Origin: Ctenosaura bakeri | Taxonomy: Eukaryota; Chordata; Lepidosauria; Squamata; Iguanidae | Assembly: GCA_948474755.1 (NCBI GenBank) | Contig: CAOLHI010002131.1 | Location: 62,001 to 126,000 of the forward strand | Reading direction: 5' to 3' | Length of the DNA: 64,000 bases | Shown: piece by piece, positions 60,928-64,000 of the stretch | Layout of the letters: each line of letters begins with the position of its first letter | How positions within the stretch are numbered: position 1 is the first letter of the stretch | Notes under the pieces: generated by a model | Database searches by the model: none | Seen by the model: only the letters and a program-made list of their open reading frames with translations | What the model was told of the DNA's origin: nothing | Made by a program: the position numbers and the translations under genes

Positions 60928-61129
60928 GGCCATTTCCATACTAGACTGTTCTAGTGCTCTTATTCCATTTTCAACCTCCTGTGGAATTCTAGGGTTTGTA
61001 GTTTACTGAAACCAAAGAGCTCTCCAGCTGGGGATTCTAAAGGACCTTCCCTACACTGCAAACCCAAGGTTTCCATAGGATGTTGAAAGTAGAATAATAG
61101 CACTAGAACAGTCTAGTACGGAAATGGCC
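60928..61129. mobile_element. Palindromic MITE copy Q (long type)
   Basis: 202 bp, GGCCATTTCCATACTAGACT to its mirror GTCTAGTACGGAAATGGCC, so the T-for-G variant ATACTAG is in both arms. Confidence 0.92.
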
Positions 61130-62169
61130 TATGTCCTCTTTGAAGAAGGTCTTTCTTTTCTCTGCCTGAATGTCTTGCCATCCAGCTTCATTGGATGTCC
61201 CCGTTGGGTTCTGGAATTATAAAAGAGGGGGAAAGCCATCTCCTGACCCTTTTTCTCTATCCCAAGAATCATTTAAACTCCTCTTTCACATCTCCCCTTA
61301 TTCCCCTTTTTTTCAAAACTTAACAGCCCCAAAGGCAGCAACCTTTACTCAGAGCTATTCCAGCCATTTGATCTTTCAGTTGCCCTTCTCTGTCCCTTCT
61401 CCAGCTCTAGAATAGTCTTTTTTCAGGGGCAGTGACCTGTACCCCACCTTCCAGACAACCCCAAGGGATATTTTGGTATCTCCGGTCAATGAATCTAGAC
61501 ATTTGAACCCGGACAGCCAACGTTAGCGCAGGGGGGCATTTATAAAACAAATACGAACAGGCCAAACACGACTAGCAAAGGGAATATGGAATATTCATGG
61601 TTCTGCCCATTCATATTTGATGCACAAATACTTCACCGGCATGGCGTTCAATTATGCAAGGCACTGACTGCTCCCGCTTTGTCAGGCGGGCTGATGCGGC
61701 CGTGGCGTTGTCCTTTCAAAAGGACCAGCTCCAGTTCACGGAAGGGATAAAAGAGGCTCTCTTTTCATTAAAGGATGCAGTGTGGACTCCATTGATCGGA
61801 CATTGATCCCCGACTGCAGTTTTGGGATATGACAGCAGCGGCGTGGTAATGACAGGGGCCTGGGAGTCAGGGGCCAAGAAAGCGAGCATGATATTCGGGG
61901 CTGCAGAAAGTCCCAGGCGCTGTTCCCAGCATCCCTGGTTAAAGGATGGCTGGGGAAGACCCTGGAGCAACCTCCGTCTGAAGCCAGACAAAGCCTTGGT
62001 GAAAATTATGTTTACAGTTTTCCTGATAGGTGAACTAAAGATTCTAAATATCCTGGCACATTGGATGCAGCTCAGTTTGAAGCTCAACTGAAGGGGGCAG
62101 AAGCCACAAAATGTTACGCCACAAAATTCTGTTTATTAATCCTGCCAATAAAGATATTTCTGCTTATTC

Positions 62170-62300
62170 TGTCTCTTTATATCCTGCCTTTTCCCTGCTC
62201 TAGGACTCGAGGTGGCTTACAAAAATTAAAGAAGGGATACTGCTTTTTTTAAAAAAAAATTCACATCATACAAAAGTTTAAAATAGAATTAAGCGACCCA
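62170..62300 (-). mobile_element. L2-like LINE 3' terminus
   Basis: TTTATATCCTGCCTTTTCCC and GAGGTGGCTTACAAAAATTA: reverse L2-type end. Confidence 0.6.
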
Positions 62301-62889
62301 AAGCAATTGAAGACATGACTGTTAGAAAAGCAAATTGACTAACACAGACAACACAGAACATTAGGAAAGGCCCCTTTGCATGCAGACTAAACATATCTGT
62401 CATCTGTCACAGACTTCCCCAATCTGGCGTCTTCCAGACTTCCTGGAGCACAACTCCCATGATCCCCAGCCCTCCTGAAGTCAGCTAGGGAGATGGAAGT
62501 TGTAGTCCAACAAATCTGGAGGAAGGCAGGTTAGGGACAGAGAAAGGTGGGTCTGTTGGGTTCATGGAAGTGGTGTGAAAAAGTAGGAATGCATCAATAT
62601 GCATCCATATCTCCCTCTCTGCCATTGTGATCATAAGGTGCACCGGATCGGTTAGTCCTCTGGAGAGCAGCACCATCAAAATGGAGTCGACACCTATGTA
62701 AATCCCAAGGATTCGCTGGGTCTACTTTATCTGGGACTGACAACAAACTGGCTTTTGTCTTCCAAAGGATCACCGGTCCTTCAAAGGTGGTGTCGAACTT
62801 TCTATCATTTTGGGAAAGGCAAGCAACAAGAAACCCAAGATTATTTTCAGACCTCTGGGGGCTGATATCAGGTAAGGTTTTCTTACTGC

Positions 62890-64000
62890 ACGGCCCGCTT
62901 CTTTTAGAACGGAAAGGCCTGCCAAAATGAAAAGAAAGCAAGTCTGAAGGCGGACGACCTGCCCGCAAGGAGGGTCACCCCGAAGTGAGCCCCACTGCGG
63001 TCAGGGGAGCGAGCCAACCTCCCTTTGCCTTCCAAAGATCTTGGTTTCCTTGAAGAAGGCGCTTTCGGTGGGCGCCGCGGGCTTGGCATCCTTGAAAGGA
63101 AGCTTCTTGTGCCAACCCTGCAAAGACCTTTCCAAGCCCGTCAGCCCGGAGAAATATTCTCCGAAGCAGCAGGGAGGGAGAATCAACTGTCAAGGGAAGG
63201 TTAGAAATGTCCACCCCCCCAGACCGAAAGCGTTGGCTGGCCATATTCGACAGCAGTGGGGGTGTACCTGCTCCAGGGCACCCATCCAGAGAGCCGGCCT
63301 GCCCCACCCGTGCAGCAAGGCAAGGAAAAGCAAAGCAAGGCGCTCTGTCTCCAGCACCCCCCCACCCCCTTCCCCGCCCTCCCTGGCCCAAACTCTCTGC
63401 TTGCAGGGGGAGAGGCTGGGCCCTCTCCCTGTCCTTGCAGGGAAAAAGGCAAAAGCACCCCTGGGAGGAGTGCAATGCAAGGCACAGAGAGAGCCAAGCC
63501 CCTGGGGCTGGGAAAGCCATTGCTCGGGGTCGGAGGGGCGCTGGGGGGCGGAGGTGCCCTTCCATGCCCAAAGGTGCCCCCCTCGGTGAAGTAGAGGGGG
63601 CTCTTACTCCACCACCCTTGGAGAATCCCTGCTGGGATTGTGGGAGAATTCCAGCAACCACCACCCAGGAATCCGAGGCAAGGACTGCTGGCCAAGTCAG
63701 AGATCGTGCAAGAGCCCCATGAAATGGGGGATCCCGAGCATTAAATCAGCGCACTCAGCCTTCGCAGCCCCGTCATTCAACTCCTCGGATGGGTTTCGGA
63801 GTTGTTATTGGGGGCGATCCTGAGGACGGGGGGGGGCAGAAATGGGGGTGAAATGCAAAACCTCATCCCCCCCCCCGGTCAAGGGAGGAGATCCGGGAGT
63901 CGCCAGGCCGGGGTCTTGGCTCGCCCCCCCAAAGCCTGCGGGGGGGGGATGGGGCCAGCAGGGCAAGGAGGGGAGCCCAGGGGCCCGGGGGCTGGTCTGT
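62890..64000. promoter_or_regulatory. GC-rich stretch at window edge, possible SVOP promoter-proximal region
   Basis: GC-rich with moderate CpG (for example 62945-63080 and 63880-63960), unlike the preceding intron. The position just before the missing first SVOP exon makes a CpG-island shore or a 5' UTR exon plausible. Several open frames on both strands overlap here, none recognisable. The function is inferred from composition only. Confidence 0.35.

Larger units (their letters stand above)
55993..64000. other. SVOP intron 1 (partial)
   Basis: Eight kilobases dominated by palindromic MITEs and L2-like pieces. The first SVOP coding exon (expected to read MEEDLFQLRQLP in related species) was sought on the minus strand and not found, so it should lie past 64000. 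56860-57480 is AT-rich with an unrecognised 108-codon minus-strand frame. 61140-62160 and 62320-62880 show nothing identifiable. Confidence 0.65.

Noticed and set aside
62975..63722. Overlapping open frames of 112-229 codons on both strands
   Set aside because: GC-rich composition, no recognisable domain, several frames open at once. Treated as a possible promoter-proximal region, not a gene.

Overview
The window is vertebrate nuclear DNA, almost certainly from a squamate reptile. It holds intron-split genes with GT-AG splice sites, CR1 and L2-like LINE tails, a 5'-truncated L1, tRNA-derived and 5S-derived SINEs of the kind common in lizards and snakes, a solo retroviral LTR and many palindromic MITEs. 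Gene order and orientation, SSH1(-) DAO(+) SVOP(-), match the arrangement I know from human chromosome 12q24. Species cannot be fixed from the sequence alone.

Layout. 1-15851: the 5' part of SSH1 (cofilin phosphatase slingshot-1) on the minus strand, with coding exon 1 (15786-15851) in a CpG-rich promoter, coding exon 2 (8840-8880), and the rest of the gene beyond the left edge. Intron 1 holds a ~180-bp-period higher-order minisatellite (about 13.64-15.6 kb) split by a 434-bp solo LTR in sense orientation to SSH1. 15852-27860: divergent intergenic region with repeats, including an L1 fragment with an 18-bp target-site duplication. 27861-36740: complete coding region of DAO (D-amino-acid oxidase), ten coding exons and 346 residues, all splice phases consistent. 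36741-40998: short tail-to-tail intergenic region. 40999-55992: fifteen coding exons of SVOP (SV2-related major facilitator protein) on the minus strand; only the first ~12 codons are missing and should lie beyond 64000. 55993-64000: repeat-rich SVOP intron 1, ending in a GC-rich stretch.

Main points. (1) SVOP coding exon 13 is 111 nt where phase and homology require 112: one base is missing from an A run (plus-strand T run 44528-44530), a frameshift or an assembly error. (2) About 18 copies of a palindromic MITE (termini GGCCATTTCC, 3-bp target duplications) occur in the window. Several carry copy-specific variants present in BOTH arms, one is a perfect 180-bp palindrome, and one has a palindrome reaching 27 bp beyond the element ends into flanking DNA. 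This suggests arm-to-arm copying within each element. (3) Full or half copies of this hairpin lie within about 100 bp of five SVOP exons. (4) DAO ends in -ANL, like catalase's peroxisomal signal, instead of the -SHL of human DAO.

The three genes are neighbours but do not form a pathway: SSH1 acts on actin turnover, DAO is a peroxisomal D-amino-acid oxidase, and SVOP is a synaptic-vesicle membrane protein. No prokaryotic system, CRISPR array, tRNA gene or rRNA gene was found.
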